Below are positions 28,243 to 38,343 of a stretch of 64,000 bases of DNA, in pieces. Each line of letters begins with the position of its first letter. The first letter of the stretch is position 1. The position numbers and the translations under genes were made by a program. The stretch comes from Taylorella asinigenitalis ATCC 700933 (lineage in GTDB: Bacteria > Pseudomonadota > Gammaproteobacteria > Burkholderiales > Burkholderiaceae_B), in NCBI RefSeq assembly GCF_000687755.1, contig NZ_JHXN01000002.1, positions 121,587-185,586 of the forward strand, given 5' to 3'. Below the pieces are notes generated by a model. That model did no database searches, was not told the origin of the DNA, and saw nothing but the letters and a program-made list of their open reading frames with translations.

Positions 28243-29037
28243 ATGCAACCAGTATTTTTCATATCCCATGGTGGTGGCCCTTGGCCGTGGATTCAACAAT
28301 GGGAGCAGTCTTACTCAAAGTTAAGAAATTCTCTACATAATATTCCAAGTTTGCTTGAATTTCAGCCTAAGGTTATTTTGATGATTTCAGCCCACTGGAT
28401 TACAAGAGGTGGGTTGGGCATTATGAATAATCCTCGTCCTCCTATGCTTTATGACTATTACGGATTTCCTCCATACACATATTCCATTCATTACAATGCA
28501 CCTGGTCATCCTCAATTTGCTAAAACCTTAAATTCTCATCTTAAATCATATGGTTTTGAAACTTCTTTTGATTCGGAACGAGGTTTAGATCATGGGGCTT
28601 TTGTTCCTTTGGCGGTTGCATTTCCAGAGGCTCAGATTCCTGTGGTTCAATTGTCAATTGAGGCATCTTTCGATCCTAATTATCATTTGGCTCTTGGTGA
28701 GGCTCTCAAGCCACTAAGAGGAGAGGGTGTATTAATTATAGGCAGTGGACTGACATTTCATAATATGCATTTATTTAATCCAGAGGGTTCCCAACCCTCC
28801 GAAGATTTTGATGCATGGCTTCAGGACTCGATTATCGGTAAGACTTATGAACAACGCAAACAGTCTTTAATAAATTGGGAGATGGCACCTAGTGCGAGAG
28901 TCTGTCATCCTCTAGAGGATCATTTGACACCTTTAATGGTTGCAGTAGGTGCTGCTGGTTCCGATGAAGCTCAATTAAATTATTATGAGCAGTCTGCTAT
29001 GGGCGGAGTTACAGTAAGCGGATACAAATTTGGTTAA
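28243..29037 (+). CDS. LigB-family extradiol ring-cleavage dioxygenase, YgiD/DODA-like
   Basis: 264 residues. FFISHGGGPWPWIQ holds the first metal-binding His. ISAHWITRG, the GLDHGAFVPLAVAFP block with the second conserved His, and IGSGLTFHNMHLF are hallmarks of the class III extradiol dioxygenases related to DOPA 4,5-dioxygenase and E. coli YgiD. The usual metal is Fe(II) or Zn(II). The physiological substrate cannot be inferred, as no aromatic-catabolic genes are nearby. It ends one base before the convergent ligase-like gene, leaving no room for a separate terminator. Confidence 0.85.
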   Translation: MQPVFFISHGGGPWPWIQQWEQSYSKLRNSLHNIPSLLEFQPKVILMISAHWITRGGLGIMNNPRPPMLYDYYGFPPYTYSIHYNAPGHPQFAKTLNSHLKSYGFETSFDSERGLDHGAFVPLAVAFPEAQIPVVQLSIEASFDPNYHLALGEALKPLRGEGVLIIGSGLTFHNMHLFNPEGSQPSEDFDAWLQDSIIGKTYEQRKQSLINWEMAPSARVCHPLEDHLTPLMVAVGAAGSDEAQLNYYEQSAMGGVTVSGYKFG

Positions 29038-30312
29038 TCAATAACTGGAATTTGTCCTCGTATGGGAATTTTCTGCGTTTCTAGTAAGAGCCCATAAAAT
29101 TCCCAAACCCAATATCCAATACATAGTTCCTTCATTGTGGCTAAATACCGCTTGAGTTAACCCAAATACCATATATCCCGAAACAAAAATTACACCTATT
29201 GATGCGGGTAATGTAATTGAAGGATTTTGTTTTCCTATAGTTCTTTTTAAGAAATAAGTAAAACTTACAAAATAAACAGCAATTAGTGCTAGTAAGCCAA
29301 AAATGCCTCGTTTTACAAACTCATTTATATATTCATTATGTGGATGTCTATGAAGATATACATTAGATGAAACAAGCCCTTTAGAGTAATCAGATTTCAT
29401 CTTTTCCAAGTATCCAACTTCCCCCCAACCAGTTAAGGGCTTTTGCTCAATCATATCAGCCGATAAGCGCCACATTTCTAATCTAGACAAAATTGAAGTA
29501 TCCAAAGTTGAAGGGTTGGTGGCTTGGTTAAATACTGTATTGACCATTAAATCAACTCTTGTTTGGAAATTTGTATTTAATTGATAAAAAGTAAAAAGTG
29601 CAATTATTAATATGCTTGAGGTTGTAAATAGAAAGAATATTGACCTTTTAAAAGGTCTAATACAAATTAATGAAACTAATAAAAGTCCGATGGGTAAATA
29701 AATCCATCCACCTCTTGATCCTGAGAGAATTGAAGCAATCAATCCCAGTAGAAAGCCAAAAACCCCTAATAGAATGTATAGGCTCTTTGGCTTAAGTTCA
29801 TTAAGATAAAAAAGTGTTATTAGAGACGCAAGCCCCCAAACTAAAGCGAAATTACCGAAATGAATTTCAAGCATATCCCCGTTTGCGCGTACAAAATGAA
29901 ACATAAAAATATCTTGAAGTGCAAATGCTCCAAATACTATTGCACCCAATTGAACGCAGAGAACAAATATCCATTTTTCAAAATGGATAAATCTTAGACA
30001 ATAAACAAATAATAATCCTAAAAGAATTTTGCTTGGGCGATCATAAAAACGTCCCGACTCTCCATAATAAATGCTCACAGCATATGATATGAACACCATA
30101 ATTGCTAAGGATAAAAATAACGCCCAGTCCCAACGAGAAATTGAATAAAAGCTATCTAGTTTACGAAGCTTAAATATTAAAAAAAGGCTAGCTAAAACTA
30201 GTAGTACATATGAAACTGAGTAGCCATTTGCTAATGCACAACCGAACACAAAAAATACGATTATGCCTAAATAAAATGTTTTGTTTATCAGAGGATGAAT
30301 TCTAGAATTCAT
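29038..30312 (-). CDS. O-antigen ligase / Wzy-family membrane protein
   Basis: 424 residues with about 11 to 12 hydrophobic segments and one large loop. The loop contains the Wzy_C/WaaL-type region MIEQKPLTGWGEVGY and HRHPHNEYINEFVKRGIFGLL, where the HPHNxYL-like histidine is typical of O-antigen ligases. Such proteins join undecaprenyl-linked glycans to lipid A core or to proteins. Ligase, polymerase and protein glycosyltransferase share this fold, so the exact role is open. It follows an unknown gene by two bases on the same strand. No LPS cluster lies nearby. Confidence 0.8.
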   Translation of the reverse strand: MNSRIHPLINKTFYLGIIVFFVFGCALANGYSVSYVLLVLASLFLIFKLRKLDSFYSISRWDWALFLSLAIMVFISYAVSIYYGESGRFYDRPSKILLGLLFVYCLRFIHFEKWIFVLCVQLGAIVFGAFALQDIFMFHFVRANGDMLEIHFGNFALVWGLASLITLFYLNELKPKSLYILLGVFGFLLGLIASILSGSRGGWIYLPIGLLLVSLICIRPFKRSIFFLFTTSSILIIALFTFYQLNTNFQTRVDLMVNTVFNQATNPSTLDTSILSRLEMWRLSADMIEQKPLTGWGEVGYLEKMKSDYSKGLVSSNVYLHRHPHNEYINEFVKRGIFGLLALIAVYFVSFTYFLKRTIGKQNPSITLPASIGVIFVSGYMVFGLTQAVFSHNEGTMYWILGLGILWALTRNAENSHTRTNSSY

Positions 30313-30314
30313 AT

Positions 30315-30833
30315 TTAGAAAATGCTCATTTGAGAAGCTTCAGTTGAACGTGTATAACGAAAGGTAATTGTACTTTGATAATCCTCTCTAGTTCCTACTT
30401 TAACGCTCAAATCCCATGTAGGAATCGCTGCTTGTTCCTCCATTTTCTTTATAAATTTACCTACTTCTAATTCCCCAGCTTGCCTAAGTTTGTACACAAA
30501 CTGTTCTTGGGCAGACCAAATTAGTCCGTCTTTAGGACCTGGTAAGTCTGGGTTGTATGTAAATCCAGGATAACGGATTGCATAACCATCAGTAATTTTG
30601 TCGTTAGTTGGAAAATCCACTTCACAACCAATAGCCGCTTCAAGTGCAGCTTTAGATGGAACATAGCTAGGTGATTTTAAATTTCCAGCCCTCAAAGCCA
30701 AAAGTTCATCGCATAAATTTACGATTTCATTTGGACTGACATTTGATAAAAACTTAATAATAGTGGTCCAATTTTTGTTTTTTTGGACTTGACTAGCACA
30801 AGCTCTTAAGTGTTTTAGCTGCTCGTTATTCAT
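30315..30833 (-). CDS. Unknown 172-residue protein
   Basis: I do not recognise this protein. It has no signal peptide or membrane segment. The first 60 residues are likely helical, followed by a region with DFPTNDKITDGYAIRYPGF and an acidic-aromatic middle. The C-terminus has alternating hydrophobic and polar strands (ITFRYTRSTEASQMSIF). It lies two bases upstream of the O-antigen ligase-like gene and presumably shares its transcript, while its start faces the AddB-like gene about 70 bases away. Base composition matches the neighbours. The open frame is probably genuine because it is long, tightly packed and has an ordinary ATG start. Confidence 0.7.
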   Translation of the reverse strand: MNNEQLKHLRACASQVQKNKNWTTIIKFLSNVSPNEIVNLCDELLALRAGNLKSPSYVPSKAALEAAIGCEVDFPTNDKITDGYAIRYPGFTYNPDLPGPKDGLIWSAQEQFVYKLRQAGELEVGKFIKKMEEQAAIPTWDLSVKVGTREDYQSTITFRYTRSTEASQMSIF

Positions 30834-30904
30834 AAAAAATTAACATAGATTTCGTTAAATTTTAGCAGACTATAATTAGTGAAATAATTTGACAATGGTG
30901 TCCT

Positions 30905-33709
30905 ATGCCTCTTTCAGACTTTGACTCATGCACTTTAGATGATCTTAATAATATTCCAACCCAAGACATATTGATATTGACAGCAAGCAATCGACTAACT
31001 TTTGATGTAAGAAGGCAGTTAATTTCACATCTAAAAAAAACAGATTCAGAGAGAAAAGTATTTGAACTGCCTAGTGCGTTTTCATTCAAAAGATGGATTA
31101 GGAATTTTGTACCTGATCTGCAGTTCCAATTTCCCAATATGCCTGTAGTCTTGAACGATATTGCAGAGAATTATTATTGGAATATGGCTTTGGATATACC
31201 GAGCAAGAAAAATCAAGATGAGCACACACCAAAAAAAAATAAAAATTTAAATGACACTGAGTCATTTATTAAAAATTGGTACGAAAGTAGTAATTTTGGA
31301 GAGAATAGAAAAATTGAAAGTGATGAAGATCGCTTCGTTCTACCAATGCTATCTCAAACTAAAGCCACAAGATTGGCTGCAAATGCTCATAAATTATTGT
31401 GCGATTGGTCTATAAAAGTAGATGGTTTTGAACGTACACCTGAGTATGAACTATTCTCTAAGTGGAGAGAAAAGTATCTTAAAAATTTAAAGAAAAATGA
31501 GTTCTGGGATTCAGTAAAACTTAAGGAAAAAGTCCTAGAAAACATTCAAAACGGCATCTTAAAAGTACCTAAACATATAGTCTTGCATGGTTTTTATAAA
31601 ATCACTCCCTACATGCAAAGTATTTTGAAAGTATGTAAGCTAAAAGGTTCGACGGTACGAGTTTTATATACACAAAGACCTCGTGCTTCTGACGTATCAT
31701 TGTTTAAGGCTAAGGATATAGAGACTGAAATAAAGTATGCTGTCGATTGGGCTTCTAAATTGCTCGATGCTGACCCAAATAAGAAAGTGGCCATAGTTGT
31801 GCCTGAGTTGCAGTCAAATCTTCTACTTTTGCAAAGAGAACTTAAAGGCTTGAAGAATTGGCATATCTCCTTAGGTCGTCCTTTAATTGAATGGAGTTTA
31901 ATTAAATCGATTATCTATTGGTTTGAACTTATTCTTAATTTACATAAACCCAAAATCCCCCTCCTTTTAGTTGGCAATGCTCTCCTTAAAGCTGAATTTG
32001 GTTTTACAGAGAAAGAAAGGGAGAAATTAGCTCATATAGATTTTGAATTAAGAAAACGAACTGGTAGATATATTTCAAACAAAGATTTGTCAGAGATTTT
32101 TTATAAAAATTTCCATTTAAAAACAGAAATTCTTTTGCGTGAAAATGATGACTGGATTAATGCTGGAAATAAAGATATAAGCCATTGGGCAGATGCTTTC
32201 AGGATTACATTAACTGAATTTGAATTTCCATCAGATGCACCAATCAATAGCCATAACTACCAATTATGCAAGGCCCTTGAGACAGTACTTAATTCCTTAA
32301 GTGCCATGCATCATATGCTACCTGAAATTGATGCACATGAGGCAGTTAGTTTATTAAAACAAAGTCTTACTGAAACTGTTTTTCAATTTCAAAGAGATGC
32401 TAATTCTAAGCTTGATGTTATAGGCCCATATGAAGTTGAAGGTGGAAGATGGGACCATGTGTGGGTGTGTGGATTGCAAAGCAAAACATTGCCACAAAGT
32501 CCAAGTCACAATCCTTTAATTCCACTATATGCACAAATTAGGGCAGGAGTCGATTTAACCACATGGGACAGCACTTGGGAGCTATCGGAGCAAATTTTTA
32601 ACGGTATTCTCCATACTTCGAGTGATATTGTTTTAAGCTTTTCGGAACAAAATGATAAACAGAAACTATTTCCGAGCCCTTTATTGCAACCATTTTTAGA
32701 AGACGAAAAAGAGCTTGCACCAATTGAAATACAAGCTCGTGAAAAAGCTATGATGCAATTATTAGACGATAGGCAAGGTCTTCCATTTGACGATGATATA
32801 AGGCGTGGTGGGTCTAATATGGTGGAATTACAGTCATTAAATCCTCTTTGGTACTATGCAAAATATAGATTGCATGTTGAGGATTTAAAACCCTATCCAA
32901 AAGATGATTACGACTCATTAGTTAGAGGTAATTATCTACACAAAATTCTGGAAATTTTTTATAAAGAACATAGGTCCTCAAATTCATTGGCACAGATTGA
33001 AAATTTAGAAGAAGATATCGATAAATTTATAAGACGTGCTTCAAATGAAATTCTTGCTCATATTGATTCTTCTGTTATACGTGAAACTATCGAGCAGTCT
33101 GCAAAAAAAGTGATTTTATATTTTCTAAAGTCTGAGTTGATGTGTAGAGTGCCGTTTGAAATTGTTCATTTAGAAAAAAATGAGCAATATTCTAAAGGGT
33201 ATATGGATGTAAATTTTAAAGTAGATAGAGTAGATAAGGTTGGCGATAAATATTTAATAATCGATTACAAAACATCAAATCCAACAACGTCAAGCAATCT
33301 AAAAAAATATTGGATTGATAGAGAGCGTATGAAAAAGAGCCAACTGCCTTTTTATGCATCTTTAATTGAAGATGAGATATCAAATAATGTAATTGGTGTT
33401 TTGAATGTTTTTCTACATCAAGGGCGCATAAGTAACAAAAAAATAAGTAAAACTTATGCTGGTGTTTTAGGTGATGAAACTCTTTTTGAAAATTCTTCTG
33501 ATGCAGTTGATATGCAGCCTTTAAATTCAGAAGATTGGATTAATACACTACAAACTTGGCGGACAAAGATAGATTCATTGCTCGAAGAAATTGAAGAAGG
33601 TCATGCGCCTAACTCATATTTAGACTTAAAAGATATGGAGTATTGTGAGATAAAACCTTTCCTTCGACTCTTTGACCAAAATGAAAACGAGGTTCAAAAT
33701 GACGAATAA
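30905..33709 (+). CDS. addB: AddB-like recombination nuclease subunit with C-terminal PD-(D/E)XK domain
   Basis: 934 residues. The N-terminal two-thirds is helicase-like but lacks a convincing Walker A motif, as in AddB. The C-terminal part is a RecB-type nuclease: GNYLHKILEIFYKEHR (His), FKVDRVDKVGDKYLIIDYKTSN (the D...DYK catalytic core) and SQLPFYASL (the QxxxY motif). It overlaps the UvrD-like AddA gene by 11 bases, the usual AddB-AddA order in betaproteobacteria. Together they would process double-strand breaks for RecA and recognise a Chi-like sequence. The cysteine cluster of Bacillus AddB is not obvious. Two CATTGCCA words lie within it, in opposite orientations. Confidence 0.85.
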   Translation: MPLSDFDSCTLDDLNNIPTQDILILTASNRLTFDVRRQLISHLKKTDSERKVFELPSAFSFKRWIRNFVPDLQFQFPNMPVVLNDIAENYYWNMALDIPSKKNQDEHTPKKNKNLNDTESFIKNWYESSNFGENRKIESDEDRFVLPMLSQTKATRLAANAHKLLCDWSIKVDGFERTPEYELFSKWREKYLKNLKKNEFWDSVKLKEKVLENIQNGILKVPKHIVLHGFYKITPYMQSILKVCKLKGSTVRVLYTQRPRASDVSLFKAKDIETEIKYAVDWASKLLDADPNKKVAIVVPELQSNLLLLQRELKGLKNWHISLGRPLIEWSLIKSIIYWFELILNLHKPKIPLLLVGNALLKAEFGFTEKEREKLAHIDFELRKRTGRYISNKDLSEIFYKNFHLKTEILLRENDDWINAGNKDISHWADAFRITLTEFEFPSDAPINSHNYQLCKALETVLNSLSAMHHMLPEIDAHEAVSLLKQSLTETVFQFQRDANSKLDVIGPYEVEGGRWDHVWVCGLQSKTLPQSPSHNPLIPLYAQIRAGVDLTTWDSTWELSEQIFNGILHTSSDIVLSFSEQNDKQKLFPSPLLQPFLEDEKELAPIEIQAREKAMMQLLDDRQGLPFDDDIRRGGSNMVELQSLNPLWYYAKYRLHVEDLKPYPKDDYDSLVRGNYLHKILEIFYKEHRSSNSLAQIENLEEDIDKFIRRASNEILAHIDSSVIRETIEQSAKKVILYFLKSELMCRVPFEIVHLEKNEQYSKGYMDVNFKVDRVDKVGDKYLIIDYKTSNPTTSSNLKKYWIDRERMKKSQLPFYASLIEDEISNNVIGVLNVFLHQGRISNKKISKTYAGVLGDETLFENSSDAVDMQPLNSEDWINTLQTWRTKIDSLLEEIEEGHAPNSYLDLKDMEYCEIKPFLRLFDQNENEVQNDE

Positions 33710-36700
33710 AATTTCACCAGATCAAAAGCAAAGAGACCTTGCATTAGATCCACAAAAATCATTTATTGTTCAGGCACCTGCAGGTTCTGGAAAAACTGAA
33801 ATTTTATCTTTAAGAATCTTGTCACTTCTATCAATTGTAGAAAAACCTGAGCAAATATTAGCAATTACATTTACAAAAAAAGCAGCATCCGAAATGCTTG
33901 AGAGGGTGAGGCACAAACTCATTGCCTACAGCAATCCTGAGCCAGAATCTGAATTTCAGAAATTGTCGTGGAAACTAGCTAATGATGTTGTAAAAAGAGA
34001 TAAAGAAAAAAATTGGAAGCTCTTAGAAAATATTGATCGTCTAAGGATTCGCACAATTGATTCTTTTACAAATAGTCTAGTAAGAAATACACCTCTTATT
34101 TCGGGCGTTGGGTCTGGAATCGATGTTACGGAAGATTCAGTAGACCTTTTTATGGAAGCTGTTGATTTAATGCTTGAAGAATACGACTCGTATCCCTTCT
34201 TACAAGAAGTTCTTAAGCATTTGGATATGCGATTTGATATCTTTAGAAACCTTATTGTTGAGATGCTTAATAAGCGCCAGAATTGGCAGGATGTTATTAA
34301 ACGTAAAGTGCCATCGCAACAGGTTTTTCAAGAGTCCTACGAGAATATCGCAAATGGCTATCTGAAAGATTTATCAAGACAAATTAATCATGAAGACTTG
34401 AAATTAATTATATGGCCATTGATTCGAGCAAATTATTTAGAAGTATTATCAATTCATAAAGGTTTTTTGAAAGCTAACGATCCAGACTTTGTTCCAGGTT
34501 TCTCATTAGAACATATTCCATTTTGGAAAAAAGTGAGGGAATATTTTTTAACGAATGAGGGCAAAGTAAGAAGTCAAGCCGCTAGGGCTCCTAATATTGA
34601 TACCAAAAGTAAGTACTTCGAACCCTTTAAAGAGTTGCTTTCTCAAAATAAAAATAATACAAATCTTGTTAGGGCACTTTTAAATGTATGTTACCTACCA
34701 GATAGGTTTACAAGTCTGATTCATAATTACGAAATTTTCTTTGCGACTTTGGAATTTGCATTAGAAAAACTCGAAGTGGTTTTTGCAAAACACTCAAAAA
34801 TAGACTTTACTGAATCTGCTTTTAGAGCTTTAAAAGCTCTTGGTGAGGCAGATGACCCTACAGACCTGCTTCTCAAAATCGATAATGACATACAGCATGT
34901 GCTTATTGATGAGTTTCAGGATACCAATTTAATGCAAAAGCAATTATTAGAAAAAATCTGTTATGGGTGGCAACGTGGCGACGGTCGGACAATTTTTTTA
35001 GTCGGCGACCCAATGCAATCTATTTATAGATTCCGTCAAGCTGAAGTTGGTATCTTTATTGAATACGCAAGAAAAGCTAAGATTAACAATGGAAAATCAT
35101 TGCAGGAACAAAACGGTGTAGTAGGTGAAGTGCCTCTTGAGTTTTTAAGTTTGAGCGTAAATTTCAGATCAAATAAAAATATTATCGATTGGGTAAACAA
35201 AACTTTCTCAGATAAATTTCCAATTCTGGATAATTCGGACATGGGAGCTATATCATTTACACCGTCCGAAGCTTTTAAAGATGAGTCACCAGATCAAAGT
35301 GTTCTTTCGTACGTATACCAAAGAGATATGGATAGTTGCTATAAGCAAATGGTTGATCAGGTAAAAAGGGCTCTGAGTGAAAATTCTGATTCATCTAAGC
35401 CAGTGGGAATCTTGGTTAGATCTAGAAGCCATCTAGAAGATTTGGTTAAGCAATTAAATGATGCTGGAATACCCGTGAAAGCTATTGAAATGGTTCCTCT
35501 AGGAAATACTGAAGAGATTATGGACCTTGTTCAATGTATAAGAGCACTTAGTCACAAGGGAGACAGATTAGCTTGGATGTCAACTTTAAGGTCTCCTCTA
35601 TGCGGTCTTTCTCTTAATACATTAACGAAAATTTTCGAAAGTAGAAAAAAATTGTCTCCTCCTGAAGCATTAAGAGAAGTTCTGTTAGATAAAAATTTTA
35701 AAGCTTCAGTCGATGAGGATGAATTTGCTCGCTTATTTTATGTCAGTGATATCTTACTTCGGAACCATTTAAATTATTCAAATCTAGCATTCCCGCATTT
35801 TGTTGCATCAGTTTGGGAGGACCTTGGAGGAAACAAAATCTATTCAGATGCCGCTCAACAATCAAACTTAAAAAGGGTTTTTGAGTTGCTCGAGGAAAGT
35901 GCTCCTTATGGTGATTTCAATCTTGAAGATTTCGAAAGAAAGTTAGCCAAACTCTATGCTCAAGACATAGTTCGAGGGCCTGTAGTTGAAGTCATGACCA
36001 TGCATGCAGCCAAAGGGCTTGAATTTGAAGAAGTGTTTTTATTTGGCCTTAATAAAAAAGCACAAAACTCTAAATCCAGTCTTATAGAGTTTGAAAACGA
36101 AGGATCTAATTTCTTAGTAAGCTACATTACTGAAAAAGCTACTGGAATAAAAGATGATTTATATGAGTTAATCTCAAAAAGAAATAAAGAAAGAGAAGCT
36201 TATGAAACTATGCGACTTATCTATGTTGCATGTACAAGGGCTAAGAAAAAATTGCATTTATTTTTAAACATTACGAATGATAAGCATGAGGCAGTTAAAA
36301 ATTCAGTTGCAGGTATGCTTGATCTTATAACTGATATAGAAATTAGAGCTGAAATTTATAAAATTGAAAGTGAAGAGGAATCAGAGGACCAAAAAGAAGA
36401 GGGCAAAATTGAATATATTGATAATTCCCAAATCCGAAGGCTTAGTTTTGAGGAATTAAAGGCACCTACTGCAGAAAGCTCGTCCATTGCCAACTTAGCG
36501 GTAAGAGAAACTAAAGCATGGCAGTTTGATGATCAATTTATGGCTAGTGTCGGCCATGTTGTGCATATGTGGCTTGAAAGGATGGGTAAAGACAGGCTTG
36601 AAGGCTGGACTTTAGAAAAAATAAAAAATTCTCGAGGTCTAGTGCAAAATCATTTATTTGCATTGGGATTACCTAATGTCGCTCTCACTCGTGCAACTAC

Positions 36701-37037
36701 ACGTGTTATTAAACTTTTATGCAAAGCTTATGAAGATGAAAATGCACATTGGCTTCTCACCCATGCAAATGCTATTCAGGAGTGGTCTTTGTACGATGAA
36801 ATCGCCACTGAAAAACGTTTTGATGTAGTCGTGGATAATGGAGATCATTGGCTATTGGTGGACTTTAAAACTAATTTGCCGCATGAGGAAGAGGAGATTG
36901 AGGATTTTATAAAACGCATGATTAGAATCTATACGTCTCAATTAAATCAATACGCAGAATATCTAAAATCCTTTGATAATAGACCAGTAGTTAAGAAACT
37001 TTTCATTTTGCATACGTGTGATTTTATAGATATTTGA
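33699..37037 (+). CDS. addA: AddA-like UvrD-family helicase/nuclease
   Basis: 1112 residues from the ATG at 33699, which has ACGAGG upstream and overlaps addB by 11 bases. The UvrD-type helicase has Walker A QAPAGSGKTEIL, ITFTKKAASEMLERV, the DEFQDTN box, GDPMQSIYRFRQAEVG, the MTMHAAKGLEFEEVFLFGL motif and LIYVACTRAKKKL. A C-terminal RecB-type nuclease follows, with GHVVHMWLER, then WLLVDFKTNLP carrying the D-x-K catalytic residues and QLNQYAEYL. It is the motor and nuclease of a two-subunit AddAB-type enzyme; no recBCD genes are present in the window. Confidence 0.9.
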   Translation: MTNKISPDQKQRDLALDPQKSFIVQAPAGSGKTEILSLRILSLLSIVEKPEQILAITFTKKAASEMLERVRHKLIAYSNPEPESEFQKLSWKLANDVVKRDKEKNWKLLENIDRLRIRTIDSFTNSLVRNTPLISGVGSGIDVTEDSVDLFMEAVDLMLEEYDSYPFLQEVLKHLDMRFDIFRNLIVEMLNKRQNWQDVIKRKVPSQQVFQESYENIANGYLKDLSRQINHEDLKLIIWPLIRANYLEVLSIHKGFLKANDPDFVPGFSLEHIPFWKKVREYFLTNEGKVRSQAARAPNIDTKSKYFEPFKELLSQNKNNTNLVRALLNVCYLPDRFTSLIHNYEIFFATLEFALEKLEVVFAKHSKIDFTESAFRALKALGEADDPTDLLLKIDNDIQHVLIDEFQDTNLMQKQLLEKICYGWQRGDGRTIFLVGDPMQSIYRFRQAEVGIFIEYARKAKINNGKSLQEQNGVVGEVPLEFLSLSVNFRSNKNIIDWVNKTFSDKFPILDNSDMGAISFTPSEAFKDESPDQSVLSYVYQRDMDSCYKQMVDQVKRALSENSDSSKPVGILVRSRSHLEDLVKQLNDAGIPVKAIEMVPLGNTEEIMDLVQCIRALSHKGDRLAWMSTLRSPLCGLSLNTLTKIFESRKKLSPPEALREVLLDKNFKASVDEDEFARLFYVSDILLRNHLNYSNLAFPHFVASVWEDLGGNKIYSDAAQQSNLKRVFELLEESAPYGDFNLEDFERKLAKLYAQDIVRGPVVEVMTMHAAKGLEFEEVFLFGLNKKAQNSKSSLIEFENEGSNFLVSYITEKATGIKDDLYELISKRNKEREAYETMRLIYVACTRAKKKLHLFLNITNDKHEAVKNSVAGMLDLITDIEIRAEIYKIESEEESEDQKEEGKIEYIDNSQIRRLSFEELKAPTAESSSIANLAVRETKAWQFDDQFMASVGHVVHMWLERMGKDRLEGWTLEKIKNSRGLVQNHLFALGLPNVALTRATTRVIKLLCKAYEDENAHWLLTHANAIQEWSLYDEIATEKRFDVVVDNGDHWLLVDFKTNLPHEEEEIEDFIKRMIRIYTSQLNQYAEYLKSFDNRPVVKKLFILHTCDFIDI

Positions 37038-37065
37038 TTATTACCGTTGTGTTAAAATTCGTAGC

Positions 37066-37160
37066 GGTGGGCCCCTTCGCATGGGTCGGCAGTGAATCTG
37101 GTCAGGTCGGGAACGAAGCAGCCACAGCTGTGCAGATCTAGTGCCGAAGTCAGGCTCACT
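37066..37160 (+). ncRNA. ffs: Signal recognition particle 4.5S RNA
   Basis: The universal SRP domain IV core GGTCAGGTCGGGAACGAAGC followed by AGCCAC is present at about 37100-37125. The outer arms GTGGGCC (37067) and GGCTCAC (37153) pair to close a rod-shaped hairpin of about 95 bases. It binds Ffh for membrane targeting of nascent proteins. It lies directly upstream of dnaX, a common location in betaproteobacteria. The end points are estimated from the pairing. Confidence 0.9.
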
Positions 37161-37179
37161 CTTCTTTTTAGGATCATCG

Positions 37180-38343
37180 ATGAGCTATTTAGTTCTTGCT
37201 CGCAAATGGCGCCCTAAAGACTTTTCAAGTCTTGTAGGTCAAGACCATGTAGTTAAAGCCTTATCGCACGCTTTGGATACTGAGCGTCTTCATCACGCAT
37301 GGTTGTTTACTGGAACCCGAGGGGTAGGGAAAACTACATTAGCACGCATCTTAGCTAAATCCTTAAATTGTGAAACAGGTATAACTTCTAAACCTTGCGG
37401 TGTTTGTCAGGCATGTAGACAAATTGATGAGGGTAGATTTGTAGATTATATGGAATTTGATGCCGCTTCAAACCGCGGAGTTGAAGATATGACGGCACTT
37501 ATTGAGCAAGCAGTATACGCCCCATCAGTAGGTAGATTTAAGGTTTATACCATAGACGAGGTGCATATGCTTTCGGGCACGGCTTTTAATGCCATGCTTA
37601 AAACTTTAGAAGAGCCTCCTCCACATGTAAAGTTTATTTTAGCGACAACTGATCCACAAAAAATACCTATCACTGTAGTGTCCCGTTGTTTGCAGTTTAA
37701 TTTGAAAAATATGGCTCCTGAGCAGATTGTTTCTCATCTTGAATATGTGCTTGGTGAGGAATCAGTCTCGTATGAAAGACCTGCATTAAGATTATTGGCT
37801 CAGGCTGCAGCTGGCTCTATGAGGGATGCATTATCGATAACAGACCAAGCGATAGCATTTTCATCAAATAACATAACACTAAGTTCTGTTAGAAGCATGC
37901 TTGGCTCTATTGATCACACCTTCTTAGCTAGGTTATTAAAAAATTTACTATCAGCAGATGCTTCTGGTTTAAAAGAAGTAACTGATGAACTTGCAGCTAA
38001 AGGGTTTTCATTTTCACAAGCACTAGAAGATTTAGCTGTACTTATATCTAAAATCGCAATCGAGCAAAAAATCCCTAATACTGTTAGTGAAGAGGATTTG
38101 TTATTTGAAGAGATAAAAGAAATAGCTAAGAGTGCAGACCCAGATTTATTGCAGCTTTTCTATAGCATTGCCATCCATAGTAGGAAGGAACTAGGATTTT
38201 CTCCAGATGAATATTCGGGTTTTATGATGGCATGCTTGCGTATGATTTCGCTAGCAGATGGCGAATCAATACTTCCAAAACAAGAATTTACTGAATCTAA
38301 TCCTCAGCTTGAGCCAGAGGGTAAAAAAAAAGTCCACAGCTAG
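37180..38343 (+). CDS. dnaX: DNA polymerase III DnaX, gamma (zero-frame product)
   Basis: 387 residues in the zero frame from the ATG at 37180 (AGGA upstream), starting YLVLARKWRPKDF. The clamp-loader ATPase has Walker A GTRGVGKTTLARILAKSLNC, the zinc-module cysteines (CGVCQAC), DEVHMLS and SRCLQFNL, then the lid and collar domains. The zero frame ends at TAG (38341-38343) immediately after a run of nine A residues, giving a gamma-type product. A one-base shift at that run joins it to the next segment to make tau. The gene is followed by ybaB and recR. Confidence 0.93.
   Translation: MSYLVLARKWRPKDFSSLVGQDHVVKALSHALDTERLHHAWLFTGTRGVGKTTLARILAKSLNCETGITSKPCGVCQACRQIDEGRFVDYMEFDAASNRGVEDMTALIEQAVYAPSVGRFKVYTIDEVHMLSGTAFNAMLKTLEEPPPHVKFILATTDPQKIPITVVSRCLQFNLKNMAPEQIVSHLEYVLGEESVSYERPALRLLAQAAAGSMRDALSITDQAIAFSSNNITLSSVRSMLGSIDHTFLARLLKNLLSADASGLKEVTDELAAKGFSFSQALEDLAVLISKIAIEQKIPNTVSEEDLLFEEIKEIAKSADPDLLQLFYSIAIHSRKELGFSPDEYSGFMMACLRMISLADGESILPKQEFTESNPQLEPEGKKKVHS
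38323..38331 (+). promoter_or_regulatory. A9 slippery run controlling gamma/tau synthesis
   Basis: Nine consecutive A residues in the zero frame as AAA AAA AAA, ten bases before the gamma stop codon. A -1 ribosomal slip or an extra A added during transcription shifts reading into the open tau frame. E. coli dnaX uses A AAA AAG and Thermus uses an A9 run. A downstream stem or upstream stimulatory Shine-Dalgarno site was not clearly seen. Confidence 0.75.
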
